In this document: one piece after another, positions 35,368 through 45,260 of the stretch
How the letters are laid out: each line of letters opens with the position of its first letter
Numbering within the stretch: the stretch's first letter is position 1
NCBI RefSeq assembly: GCF_041431415.1
Contig: NZ_CP107845.1
Location: 3,162,001 to 3,226,000, forward strand
Length of the DNA: 64,000 nucleotides
Source of the DNA: Streptomyces sp. NBC_00513
GTDB taxonomy: Bacteria > Actinomycetota > Actinomycetes > Streptomycetales > Streptomycetaceae
Reading direction: 5' to 3'
Notes under the pieces: model-generated
What the model was told of the DNA's origin: nothing
Database searches by the model: none
Seen by the model: the letters and a program-made list of their open reading frames with translations, nothing else
Program-made: the position numbers and the translations under genes

Positions 35368-35411
35368 CGCGGGTCGGCGGTTCGCGTTCCGCGGGTCGGC
35401 GGTTCGCGTTC
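35368..35411. repeat. Exact tandem 22-bp duplication beside hpd
   Basis: The 22-bp unit at 35368-35389 is repeated head-to-tail without change at 35390-35411, ending ten bases before the hpd stop codon (downstream of the gene). Confidence 0.9.
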
Positions 35412-35421
35412 TCCTCGCGTC

Positions 35422-37186
<1,765 letters not shown>

Positions 37187-37216
37187 TCCCCGGACAGACG
37201 GGCGAGGTGAGGCGAC

Positions 37217-37864
37217 GTGAGCTTCTGGAGCTACCTGTCCAGCCGACGGCAGCAACTCCTCGTCGACGCCTTCCAGCAGGTCAGCCTCGTCTTCCAGTGC
37301 ATGGTGATCGCGACGGCCCTGGGCATCGCCATCGGCGTGCTCACCTACCGCAGCGGCTGGGGCGGCAGTCTCGCCATCACCTCCACCGCCACGATCCTGA
37401 CCGTCCCGTCGCTGGCCATGATCGGTCTGCTGATCCCGATCGTGGGCCTCGGCGTGGCACCCGCCGTGATCTCCCTGACCCTGTACGGGCTGCTGCCCAT
37501 CGTCCGGAACTCGATCGTGGGCCTGCGCGGCGTCGACCCGACGCTGGTCGACGCGGCCACGGGCATCGGGATGTCCCGGTCCGCCCGGCTGCTGAGGGTG
37601 GAGCTGCCGCTGGCCTGGCCGCCGATCCTGACCGGGATCCGGGTGTCCACGCAGATGCTGATGGGCATCGCCGCCATCGCCGCGTACGCCTCCGGTCCCG
37701 GCCTCGGCAACGAGATCTTCCGCGGGATCGCCTCGCTCGGCAGTGCCAACGCCCTCAACCAGGTCCTGGCCGGGACGATCGGCATCGTCATCCTGGCCCT
37801 CCTCTTCGACGCCGCCTACGTCCTGCTCGGCCGTCTCACCATCCCGAGGGGAATCCGTGTCTGA
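37217..37864 (+). CDS. OpuC-type betaine/choline ABC transporter permease 1
   Basis: A 215-residue permease with five or six helices. It has the binding-protein-dependent transport motif G-L-R-G-V-D-P-T-L-V-D-A-A-T-G-I-G-M-S that contacts the ATPase. GTG start with GAGGTGAGG upstream. First of four overlapping or abutting genes for uptake of a quaternary-amine osmoprotectant (glycine betaine, choline, carnitine). The stop overlaps the ATPase gene by eight bases. Confidence 0.92.
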   Translation: MSFWSYLSSRRQQLLVDAFQQVSLVFQCMVIATALGIAIGVLTYRSGWGGSLAITSTATILTVPSLAMIGLLIPIVGLGVAPAVISLTLYGLLPIVRNSIVGLRGVDPTLVDAATGIGMSRSARLLRVELPLAWPPILTGIRVSTQMLMGIAAIAAYASGPGLGNEIFRGIASLGSANALNQVLAGTIGIVILALLFDAAYVLLGRLTIPRGIRV

Positions 37865-39119
37865 GTCGACGTCCGAGCCGACCCCGAGCCCGAAGGCAGC
37901 GACCTCCGGCGCGACCATCCGGCTGGAGAACCTCACCAAGCGCTATCCCGGCAACCCCAATCCGGCCGTGGACGACGTGTCGATGGACATCAAGGCGGGC
38001 GAGACGGTCGTCTTCGTCGGCCCCTCCGGCTGCGGGAAGTCCACCACCCTGAAGATGATCAACCGGTTGATCGAGCCCTCCTCCGGCCGGATCCGGATCG
38101 GCGACGAGGACGTCACCGACATGGACCCGGTCAAGCTGCGCCGCAAGATCGGGTACGCGATCCAGTCCTCCGGCCTCTTCCCGCACATGACGGTCGCGGA
38201 GAACATCGCCCTGGTGCCGAAGATGACCGGCTGGTCCACGTCGAAGGTCAAGGACCGGGTCGAGGAGATGCTCGACCTGGTGGGTCTGGACCCCCGCGAG
38301 TTCCACGGCCGCTACCCCCGCCAGCTCTCCGGCGGCCAGCAACAGCGCGTGGGCGTGGCCCGGGCGCTGGCCGCGGACCCGCCGGTGCTGCTCATGGACG
38401 AGCCCTTCGGCGCCGTCGACCCGATCACCCGGGACCACCTCCAGGACGAGCTGATCCGGCTCCAGCACGAGCTGCACAAGACGATCGTGTTCGTCACCCA
38501 CGACTTCGACGAGGCCATCAAGCTCGGGGACCGGATCGCGGTCCTGCGCGAGCGGTCGCACATCGCCCAGTTCGACACCCCGGAAGCCATCCTCACCAAC
38601 CCGACCGACGACTTCGTGTCCGGTTTCGTCGGCGCGGGCGCGGCCCTCAAACGGCTCAACCTCACCCGCGTGCGGGACGTGGGGATCGCCGACTTCCCCA
38701 CGGTGTCGGTCGACGACCCGCTCCAGTTGATCTTCAGCGCGCTGCGCGGCGGCCGGCACAACGAGCTGCTGATGCTCGACCGGGGCGGCCGCCCGTACAA
38801 GTGGCTGCGGCGCGGCGACCTGATGCGCGCCAAGGGATCGCTGGCCCGGGCCGGGCAGTTGGTGCACGACACCGTGACCCGGGACGCGACCCTGCACGAC
38901 GCCCTGGAGGCGGTCCTCACCGACAGCGGCGGGCGGGTCGCGGTCACCGGGCGGCGCGGCGAGTACATCGGCGTCGTGGACATGGAGACCCTCATGAACT
39001 CGGTGCACGAGATGCTGGAGGCCGACCGGCTCGCCGCCGCCGAGCACGCGCACGACCTGGAGGACCTGCGCCACCACCGGACGGAACAGGAGCTGGAGGG
39101 CGGTGCGGGCACCTCATGA
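37857..39119 (+). CDS. OpuC-type ATP-binding protein with CBS domains
   Basis: A 420-residue ATPase. Walker A G-P-S-G-C-G-K-S-T-T near residue 60, signature L-S-G-G-Q-Q-Q-R-V, Walker B L-L-M-D-E-P-F-G-A-V-D and switch V-T-H-D. The C-terminal ~130 residues form tandem CBS domains (T-V-T-R-D-A-T-L-H-D-A-L-E and Y-I-G-V-V-D-M-E-T-L), which in OpuA-type systems gate transport by ionic strength. GTG start overlapping the previous gene. Next permease overlaps by four bases. Confidence 0.94.
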   Translation: MSESTSEPTPSPKAATSGATIRLENLTKRYPGNPNPAVDDVSMDIKAGETVVFVGPSGCGKSTTLKMINRLIEPSSGRIRIGDEDVTDMDPVKLRRKIGYAIQSSGLFPHMTVAENIALVPKMTGWSTSKVKDRVEEMLDLVGLDPREFHGRYPRQLSGGQQQRVGVARALAADPPVLLMDEPFGAVDPITRDHLQDELIRLQHELHKTIVFVTHDFDEAIKLGDRIAVLRERSHIAQFDTPEAILTNPTDDFVSGFVGAGAALKRLNLTRVRDVGIADFPTVSVDDPLQLIFSALRGGRHNELLMLDRGGRPYKWLRRGDLMRAKGSLARAGQLVHDTVTRDATLHDALEAVLTDSGGRVAVTGRRGEYIGVVDMETLMNSVHEMLEADRLAAAEHAHDLEDLRHHRTEQELEGGAGTS

Positions 39120-39982
39120 CCACCGCCTCCCCGCAGCGCCCCCCGGGCGAACGGCCCCCCGGCGAGCACGAGGTCAAGGGGCTCCCGTTCCGCGACGACC
39201 TCGCGGACGACCTCGACCGGCCCCCCACGCCCCCGCCGCCCGGTCCGCTCCGCCGGATCGGTTGGCGCCGGCTGGTGGTGCCGCCCGTCGCCCTGGGCCT
39301 GGTGGTACTGGCCCTGTACCTGTGGATCACCAACATCCCGCTCGACGTCATCGAGCGGAACTCGCTCGGCGGCGGGAACGTCCGGCTCCGGCTGTGGCAG
39401 CACATCCAGCTCACGGCCATCTCCACCTTCTGGGTGCTGATCATCGCGATCCCCCTCGGCATCGCGCTCACCCGCCGCGGACTGCGCCGCGCCTCGCCGT
39501 TCGTGACCGGCCTCGCCAACATCGGCCAGGCCACCCCGGCCATCGGCCTGCTGGCCCTGCTGGTGATCTGGCTGGGCATCGGGCCGTCGACCGCGATCAT
39601 CGGGATGGTCGCGTACGCCGTCCTGCCGGTGCTGTCGAACACCGTGGCCGGGCTCCGGGCCATCGACCCGCTGCTGGTGGAGGCCGCGCACGGGATCGGC
39701 ATGTCGTCGACGGGCACCCTGCGCAAGGTGGAACTGCCGCTGGCCGTCCCGCTGATCCTGGCCGGCGTGCGGACCGCCCTCGTGCTCAACGTCGGCACCG
39801 CGACGCTGGCGACCTTCGGCGGCGGCGGGGGCCTGGGCGACCTGATCACCTCCGGGATCCAGACGCAGCGCATGCCGGTGCTGATCGTGGGATCGGTGCT
39901 GACGGTGGTCCTGGCCCTGTTCGTGGACTGGCTGGCCTCCCTCGCGGAGACGGTCCTGACGCCGCACGGCCTGGAGGCGTAG
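39116..39982 (+). CDS. OpuC-type betaine/choline ABC transporter permease 2
   Basis: A 288-residue permease with a ~55-residue polar N-terminal extension, then six helices. The motif G-L-R-A-I-D-P-L-L-V-E-A-A-H-G-I-G-M parallels permease 1. The start overlaps the ATPase stop (ATGA) and the stop abuts the next start directly, confirming one operon. Confidence 0.92.
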   Translation: MTTASPQRPPGERPPGEHEVKGLPFRDDLADDLDRPPTPPPPGPLRRIGWRRLVVPPVALGLVVLALYLWITNIPLDVIERNSLGGGNVRLRLWQHIQLTAISTFWVLIIAIPLGIALTRRGLRRASPFVTGLANIGQATPAIGLLALLVIWLGIGPSTAIIGMVAYAVLPVLSNTVAGLRAIDPLLVEAAHGIGMSSTGTLRKVELPLAVPLILAGVRTALVLNVGTATLATFGGGGGLGDLITSGIQTQRMPVLIVGSVLTVVLALFVDWLASLAETVLTPHGLEA

Positions 39983-40960
39983 ATGCGTACCTTCCGCGTA
40001 CGGACCGCGGCACTCGCGGGAGCCGCCCTGCTGGCGCTGGCCGGCTGCGGGCTCAAGAGCGGTTCCCCGATGGTGGACGACGTACAGCCCGGCTCGGTCG
40101 GTCGGGGCGAGCCCCTGGCGGGCGCCTCCCTCACGGTGACCTCGAAGAACTTCAGCGAGAACATCATCCTCGGCCAGATCCTCGGCCTCGTCTTCAAGGC
40201 GGCCGGCGCGGAGGTGCTGGACCGCACCAACCTCCCCGGCTCGATCAGCGCGCGCGAGGCCGTCCGCAAGGGCGACGCGGACGCCATGTACGAGTACACG
40301 GGCACGGCCTGGATCACGTACCTGGGCAACACCGAGCCCATCGACGACCCGCGCGGCCAGTGGGACGCGGTGCGCAGGGCGGACCTGCGCAACGGGGTGG
40401 TGTGGCTGCCGCCGGCCACGCTCAACAACACCTACACCCTGGCCATCAGCAAGAAGAACAACGCGAAGTACAAGCTGCGGACGATGTCGGACGTGGCGGC
40501 GCTGGCCCGCAAGGACCCGTCGGCGGTGACGCTGTGCGTGGAGAACGAGTTCGCCTCGCGCGAGGACGGACTGCCCGGCATGGAGAAGGCGTACGGGATG
40601 AGGATCCCCACCGGCAACATTCAGAAGATGGACGCCGGGATCATCTACACCCAGGTCTCCAAGTCCGATTCCTGCCTGCTGGGCGAGGCGTTCACCACGG
40701 ACGGCCGGATCAAGGCCATGGACCTGGACATCATGGAGGACGACAAGCGCTTCTTCCCCAACTACAACGCGGCGCCGGCGATCAACGCCAAGACGTTCGC
40801 CGAGCACCCGGTGATCGCGAAGCTGCTGGCGCCGGTGACGCAGCGGCTGACGACCGAGGTGGCGCGGGAGTTGAACGCCAAGGTGGACGTGGAGGGCCAG
40901 GACCCGCACGCGGTGGCTAAGGACTGGCTGGTGAAGGAGGGGTTCATCAAGGAGGGCTGA
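39983..40960 (+). CDS. Betaine/choline-binding lipoprotein
   Basis: A 325-residue extracytoplasmic solute-binding protein. Type II signal with lipobox L-A-G-C near residue 20. The mature part has the OpuAC fold: T-V-T-S-K-N-F-S-E-N-I-I-L-G-Q-I near residue 50 and the ligand region Y-E-Y-T-G-T-A-W near residue 100. It completes the four-gene transporter and abuts permease 2 without a gap. Confidence 0.94.
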   Translation: MRTFRVRTAALAGAALLALAGCGLKSGSPMVDDVQPGSVGRGEPLAGASLTVTSKNFSENIILGQILGLVFKAAGAEVLDRTNLPGSISAREAVRKGDADAMYEYTGTAWITYLGNTEPIDDPRGQWDAVRRADLRNGVVWLPPATLNNTYTLAISKKNNAKYKLRTMSDVAALARKDPSAVTLCVENEFASREDGLPGMEKAYGMRIPTGNIQKMDAGIIYTQVSKSDSCLLGEAFTTDGRIKAMDLDIMEDDKRFFPNYNAAPAINAKTFAEHPVIAKLLAPVTQRLTTEVARELNAKVDVEGQDPHAVAKDWLVKEGFIKEG

Positions 40961-41007
40961 GCCGCCGCGGCAACGGATCGGCTCCGAGGGCGAGTTCCAA
41001 AGAGAAC

Positions 41008-41043
41008 GTTGCAAAGAAACCCTTGCATAGGAATCTTTGCAAC
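41008..41043. promoter_or_regulatory. Operator-like inverted repeat before the ArsR-type gene
   Basis: GTTGCAAAGA (41008-41017) and TCTTTGCAAC (41034-41043) are exact inverted repeats 16 bp apart, with a third TTGCATAG half-like element between them. They end 14 bp before the ATG, a position typical of autoregulation by the encoded repressor. Confidence 0.8.
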
Positions 41044-41057
41044 TCTATCGTGGAGCC

Positions 41058-41699
41058 ATGCCCGAGAAGAACGCCCAGAGCCCCCAGCCCGTCGAACCGG
41101 TCGAGCCCACCCGGTCCGTCGAGTCCGTCGAGTCCGTCGAGCCGCAGGTCCGCATGCTCGACGCGCACTCCCTGCGCGGCCTCGCCCACCCGCTGCGCAT
41201 CCGCCTGTTGGGCGCCCTGCGCCTGCACGGCCCGGCCACGGCCTCCCGACTCGCCGAACGTCTGGGCGAGTCCAGCGGAGCCACCAGCTACCACCTGCGC
41301 CAACTGGCCGCGTACGGGTTCGTCGAGGACGCGCCCGAGCACGGCAAGGGCCGCGAGCGGTGGTGGCGGGCCTCCCACGACGGCACGGGCTTCGACGAGT
41401 CGCTGATCCTCGCCGCGGACCCGGAGACGCGGGTCGCCGCGGACGTCTTCCTGTCCGAGATCGCGAAGATTCACGCGCAGGAACTCGCCACCTGGATGAG
41501 CGAGGCGTCGAGCTGGCCCCAGGACTGGCGCGCGGGCTCGGACATCAGCGACTTCACGCTGCGGCTGACGGCCGAACAGTCCCTCGAACTCGTCCACAAG
41601 CTGCACGACCTGATCAACACCTACCACGATCTGCCGCCGGCGGAGGGCACGGAGACGGTCCGTTTCCACACGCACGCCTTCCCCCGCCACACCGAGTAG
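41058..41699 (+). CDS. ArsR-family winged-helix regulator
   Basis: A 213-residue regulator. An N-terminal V-E-P/S-V-E-S-rich tail (from repeated GTCGAG codons) precedes a winged helix (H-P-L-R-I-R-L-L-G-A-L; S-S-G-A-T-S-Y-H-L-R-Q-L-A-A-Y-G-F-V). The C-terminal ~110 residues are helical and may dimerise or sense a ligand. Same direction as a small ORF and an MFS pump, a typical repressor-pump arrangement. The inverted repeat upstream suggests autorepression. Confidence 0.88.
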   Translation: MPEKNAQSPQPVEPVEPTRSVESVESVEPQVRMLDAHSLRGLAHPLRIRLLGALRLHGPATASRLAERLGESSGATSYHLRQLAAYGFVEDAPEHGKGRERWWRASHDGTGFDESLILAADPETRVAADVFLSEIAKIHAQELATWMSEASSWPQDWRAGSDISDFTLRLTAEQSLELVHKLHDLINTYHDLPPAEGTETVRFHTHAFPRHTE

Positions 41700-41762
41700 C
41701 CGCCACACCGAGTGGCCGCCGCCTCCTCGCCGCCCGCGAGAACCCGAAGAAGGAGTCCCGCC

Positions 41763-42005
41763 ATGCACGCCTTCGCCCACACCGACCTGCACACCGCGCT
41801 CCACGCCGGCCGCACCGCCGAACTGGCGGCCGAGGCCGCCGCCTGGCACCTGGCCCGCAACGCCGCCCCGGCCGCCTCCGAGCCCGCGCTGCCCTTGCTG
41901 CCCTTGCTGCGCAACCGGCTCGGGGAAGCCCTGGTCGCCGCCGGCATCCGGCTCATGCAGCCCGCGCACGTCCACTCCCGCGTGGTGCGCGGCGGCGCCT
42001 CGTGA
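41763..42005 (+). CDS. Small protein of unknown function between regulator and MFS pump
   Basis: An 80-residue His/Ala/Leu-rich protein (M-H-A-F-A-H-T-D-L-H-T-A-L-H). Strong GAAGGAG ribosome site seven bases before the ATG. Its stop overlaps the MFS start (GTGA), so it is translated in the same operon. His residues cluster at the N-terminus and near the C-terminus (P-A-H-V-H-S), which might bind metal. No family recognised. Confidence 0.65.
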   Translation: MHAFAHTDLHTALHAGRTAELAAEAAAWHLARNAAPAASEPALPLLPLLRNRLGEALVAAGIRLMQPAHVHSRVVRGGAS

Positions 42006-43354
42006 GCCGCCGCCCCTTCGTGGCCGTACTGGCCGCCAACACCATCTCCATAGCCGGGAGTTCCCTCACCCTCATCGCCGTCCCGTGGTTCGTCCTGCAG
42101 AGCACGGACAGCGCCGGCCGGGCCGGGATCGTCGCCTTCTGCGCCACCCTGCCCGTCATCGTCGCCGCGCTCGTCGGCGGCCCGGTCATCGACCGGATCG
42201 GGCGCCGCCGCATCTCGGCGGCCTCCGATCTGATCTGCGCGCTGTCGATCGGCGTGATCCCGCTGCTGCACCGGGCGGGGCTGCTGGAGTTCTGGATGCT
42301 GTGCGCCCTGATGGCGATCGGCGGCCTCGTCCACACCCCCGGACTGACCGCGCGCTACGTCCTGATCCCCCACCTCGCCGAGCACGCCGGGACCACCGTC
42401 GGCAAGGCCGCCGGCCTGTACGACGCGGTCTCGCGCGGCGCCCGGATGGTCGGGGCCGCGGTCGCCGGCGTGCTCGTCACCGCCTTCGGGGCCGAGACCG
42501 TGCTGCTCCTGGACGCGGCCAGCTTCGCCGTGTCGGCGCTGCTCGTGGCCGTGTTCCTGCGCGGGGTCCCGGCCGCCGATCCGCAACGCACCTCCGAGAA
42601 GGCGTCGTTCGCGACTTACCGGGCCGAACTCGCCGAGGGATGGGCCTTCCTGACCCGTTCACGGCTGCTGACGGGCATCACCCTGATGGTGATGGTGACC
42701 AACGGCCTGGACCAGGGCTGGTCCTCGGTACTGCTGCCCGTGCACGGTCGCGAGGCGCTGGGCGGGCCCACCGCCCTCGGCCTGATGGTGTCCGTGTTCG
42801 GCGGCTTCGCGCTGCTGGGCGCCCTGCTCTACGGGGCGTGGGGCGAGCGGTACCGGCCGCGGACGGTCTTCGCGGTGGCGTTCCTGCTGTGCGGGGCGCC
42901 CCGGTACGTCGTGGCCGCGTTCACCGACACCCCGCTGCCGCTCGCGGTGACGATGGCCTTGTCGGGGCTGGGCGCGGGCGTGCTGAACCCGATCCTGACC
43001 ACGGTGATGATGGAGAAGGTCCCGGACGCGCTGCGCAGCCGGGTGTCCGGGGTGACCACGGCGGGCTGCGAGCTGACGATGCCGCTGGGCGGCCTCGCGG
43101 CGGGCCTGCTCGTCGACGGGTTCGGCGCCGGCCCGGCCCTGCTGGCGTTCGCCGGGGTCTATCTGCTCGCCACGCTCGGCCCGTTGGTGTTCCCCGCCTG
43201 GGGCGGCCTGAACGACCGGTCGGCCCGGGTCGAGAGGGCCGGGGCGACGGACGCGACCGATCGGACCGTGCCCGTGCGGGGTGTCAGCAGGACGGAACCG
43301 GCTGCCCCTTGTTCAGCGCCCGAAGGGAGCTCACCGCATCCGTCAGCGAAGTGA
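42002..43354 (+). CDS. MFS transporter
   Basis: A 450-residue pump with about twelve helices; loop motif G-P-V-I-D-R-I-G-R-R-R-I between helices 2 and 3. GTG start overlapping the small upstream ORF by four bases. The C-terminal tail after helix 12 is polar. Its last 71 bases overlap the end of the convergent Lon-fold protease gene. Likely drug or metabolite efflux controlled by the upstream ArsR-type repressor. Confidence 0.9.
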   Translation: MSRRPFVAVLAANTISIAGSSLTLIAVPWFVLQSTDSAGRAGIVAFCATLPVIVAALVGGPVIDRIGRRRISAASDLICALSIGVIPLLHRAGLLEFWMLCALMAIGGLVHTPGLTARYVLIPHLAEHAGTTVGKAAGLYDAVSRGARMVGAAVAGVLVTAFGAETVLLLDAASFAVSALLVAVFLRGVPAADPQRTSEKASFATYRAELAEGWAFLTRSRLLTGITLMVMVTNGLDQGWSSVLLPVHGREALGGPTALGLMVSVFGGFALLGALLYGAWGERYRPRTVFAVAFLLCGAPRYVVAAFTDTPLPLAVTMALSGLGAGVLNPILTTVMMEKVPDALRSRVSGVTTAGCELTMPLGGLAAGLLVDGFGAGPALLAFAGVYLLATLGPLVFPAWGGLNDRSARVERAGATDATDRTVPVRGVSRTEPAAPCSAPEGSSPHPSAK

Positions 43355-44081
43355 CGGGGATCAGCCGAAGCCCCTCGGGAAGTTCGGACAGGGCGTCGGA
43401 GCACTCCGCCTTCGGCACGAGGAACACGCTCGCCCCGTCCCGCTTGGCGGCCTGTGTCTTCAACGCCACCCCGCCCACCGCGCCCACCTCGCCGCTCGGG
43501 CTGATCGTGCCCGTGCCGGCGATGCTGCGGCCGCCGGTGAGATCGCCGCCGCTCCCGTCGCCGTCGAGCTTGTCGACGATGCCGAGGGAGAACAGGAGAC
43601 CCGCGCTCGGGCCGCCGACGTCGGCGAGGTTGAGCGTGACCTTCACGTCCTTCGGGTCCTTGTGGAGATGGCCGAGTGCGGCGGCGGAGGCCGTCGACTG
43701 CGACTTGGTCATTTCCTCCAGATTGTGCTCTTCGATCTCTTTGTCGCTCCCGCCCGAGGGATACACCGCGTCCTTGGGCATGACCGCCCGCGAGGTGTCG
43801 AACCAGTGGTCGACCAGCTCGGACAGGCGCACCGTCGTGGAGGGGCCGGTGGCCTGGATGGTGGTCATCCGCAGCTGCCCCTTGGTGTCCCGGGTGGGCG
43901 TGCCCGTGACGGCGATGACGGGCTTGCCGTCACGGGAGCCGAGCACGTCGGCCGTGAGCCCGGGCTGGGCGATCACGAAGGGCAGCGGCGCGAGGGCCGC
44001 CACGGCCAGCAACCCGACCAGGGGCAGGGCGCAGAGCGCCAGGGCGGCGGGACGCGGCAGACGTGTGAGGCGTGAGAGCAC
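43284..44081 (-). CDS. Membrane-anchored Lon-fold (S16) protease of the YlbL type
   Basis: A 265-residue protein. N-terminal membrane anchor (about residues 13-38), then a PDZ-like region, then the Lon proteolytic domain: catalytic Ser in G-G-P-S-A-G-L-L and catalytic Lys in L-K-T-Q-A-A-K-R-D-G-A, with G-x-I-x-P-S-G-E-V-G-A-V-G-G. These YlbL-like proteases act on the outer face of the membrane; related proteins degrade cell-division inhibitors in other bacteria. The C-terminus ends P-S-C. Its 3' end overlaps the MFS gene. Confidence 0.88.
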   Translation of the reverse strand: MLSRLTRLPRPAALALCALPLVGLLAVAALAPLPFVIAQPGLTADVLGSRDGKPVIAVTGTPTRDTKGQLRMTTIQATGPSTTVRLSELVDHWFDTSRAVMPKDAVYPSGGSDKEIEEHNLEEMTKSQSTASAAALGHLHKDPKDVKVTLNLADVGGPSAGLLFSLGIVDKLDGDGSGGDLTGGRSIAGTGTISPSGEVGAVGGVALKTQAAKRDGASVFLVPKAECSDALSELPEGLRLIPVTSLTDAVSSLRALNKGQPVPSC

Positions 44082-44180
44082 CCGGCCAATCTATCGGGCC
44101 CGGTCGCGCCCTCCCGCGTGACCCGGCACGCCGGCACGCACACGGGAGAGCCCGCCCTCCCCTGCGGTGGGGATGCGCAA

Positions 44181-44208
44181 GACCCCGTACGAGGCTTCGT
44201 ACGGGGTC
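44181..44208. terminator. Perfect hairpin after the IclR gene
   Basis: GACCCCGTACGA (44181-44192) pairs with TCGTACGGGGTC (44197-44208) around a GGCT loop, 17 bp after the regulator's stop on the minus strand. Confidence 0.88.
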
Positions 44209-44225
44209 GCGGGCGTTCGGTCGGA

Positions 44226-44867
44226 TCAGCGCAGGGCGTCGGCGACCTCGCGGGCGGCGTCCACCACGCGCGGGCCGACCCGCTCGGGCACGGCGTCGGC
44301 CAGCATGACGACCCCGACGCTGCCCTCCAGGCCGGTGATGCCGACCAGGGGCGCGGCAGCGCCGCTGGCGCCCGCTTCGAGTTCGCCGTGGGTCAGCGTG
44401 TACCCGGGTTCGATGAGCGTGCCCTGACGGGCGGCCAGGATGGCCCGGCCGGCCGCCCCGCGGTCCAGCGGGTGGCGGAAGCCGGCCCGGTAGGCCACGT
44501 GGTAGTCGGTCCAGGTCGGCTCGACGACGGCGACGGCGAGCGCCTCGCTGCCGTCCACGAGGGTCAGGTGCGCGGTGGCCCCGATGTCCTCGGCGAGGGA
44601 CCGCAGTGCGGGCAGGGCCGCCTCGCGCACGAGCGGGTGTACCTGACGACCGAGCCGCAGCACGCCGAGTCCGACCCGGGCTCGGCCGCCGAGGTCCCGG
44701 CGGACCAGGGCGTGCTGTTCGAGCGTGGCGAGCAGGCGGTAGACCACGGTGCGGTTCACACCGAGGCGGTTGGACAGCTCCGTGACGGTCAGACCGTGGT
44801 CGGTGTCGGCGAGCAGCTTGAGGACCCGGAGCCCTCGGTCGAGAGTCTGGGAGGTTTCCGCAGTCAC
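44226..44867 (-). CDS. IclR-family transcriptional regulator
   Basis: A 213-residue regulator with an N-terminal winged helix (L-D-R-G-L-R-V-L-K-L-L; L-S-N-R-L-G-V-N-R-T-V-V-Y-R-L-L-A-T-L) and an IclR effector domain (R-A-G-F-R-H-P-L-D-R-G-A-A-G-R-A-I-L). It is shorter at the C-terminus than many IclR proteins. GTG start with GAGGGAG upstream. No catabolic operon is adjacent, so its target is unclear. Confidence 0.92.
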   Translation of the reverse strand: MTAETSQTLDRGLRVLKLLADTDHGLTVTELSNRLGVNRTVVYRLLATLEQHALVRRDLGGRARVGLGVLRLGRQVHPLVREAALPALRSLAEDIGATAHLTLVDGSEALAVAVVEPTWTDYHVAYRAGFRHPLDRGAAGRAILAARQGTLIEPGYTLTHGELEAGASGAAAPLVGITGLEGSVGVVMLADAVPERVGPRVVDAAREVADALR

Positions 44868-45194
44868 GACGCCTCTCCCTCTTTAGGTGGGCGGCGGTGA
44901 CTCTCACGGGGTGGAGCGCTGCCGGTCCCTCGGCGACGCACGGAGAGGCCGCCGGTAGCGGCCATGGCACCGGCTGCGCTCCCGCGGCGGCGCTGCCACG
45001 GGGCGTTCGATGCGGGGACAGTATCCAGCAGGTTCGCTGAGCGGAAGGGCTCGTCCAGAATCCGGGCGCCTACTGCCCGCTTGTACCCATTTGTTCGAGC
45101 GGGTGTGTCAATTCGTAATCTTCCCCGGCATCTTCTCGCGCGTCTTCCCCGGCGCGCGTTCACTTTCCGAACGGATTGCTCCGGTGATGCCGAA
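44868..45194. other. Intergenic region between IclR gene and helicase terminator
   Basis: About 330 bp upstream of the IclR gene. Somewhat lower GC around 45100-45180, suggesting the promoter of the minus-strand regulator. I see no ORF or RNA gene. Confidence 0.5.
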
Positions 45195-45239
45195 ACGAGG
45201 ACGGGGTCCGTGCGCGTCGCGCACGGACCCCGTCCTCGT
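45195..45239 (-). terminator. 21-bp perfect hairpin after helicase gene
   Basis: A continuous 21-bp stem (45195-45215 with 45219-45239) closed by a 3-nt loop, 21 bp after the helicase stop. One of the strongest hairpins in the window. Confidence 0.9.
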
Positions 45240-45260
45240 ACCCTCTCGCGGGCTGCGGCG

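Noticed and set aside
44864..45163. 99-codon minus-strand frame upstream of the IclR gene
   Set aside because: Arg-rich with no ribosome site and overlapping the regulator's start region; looks like spurious open frame.
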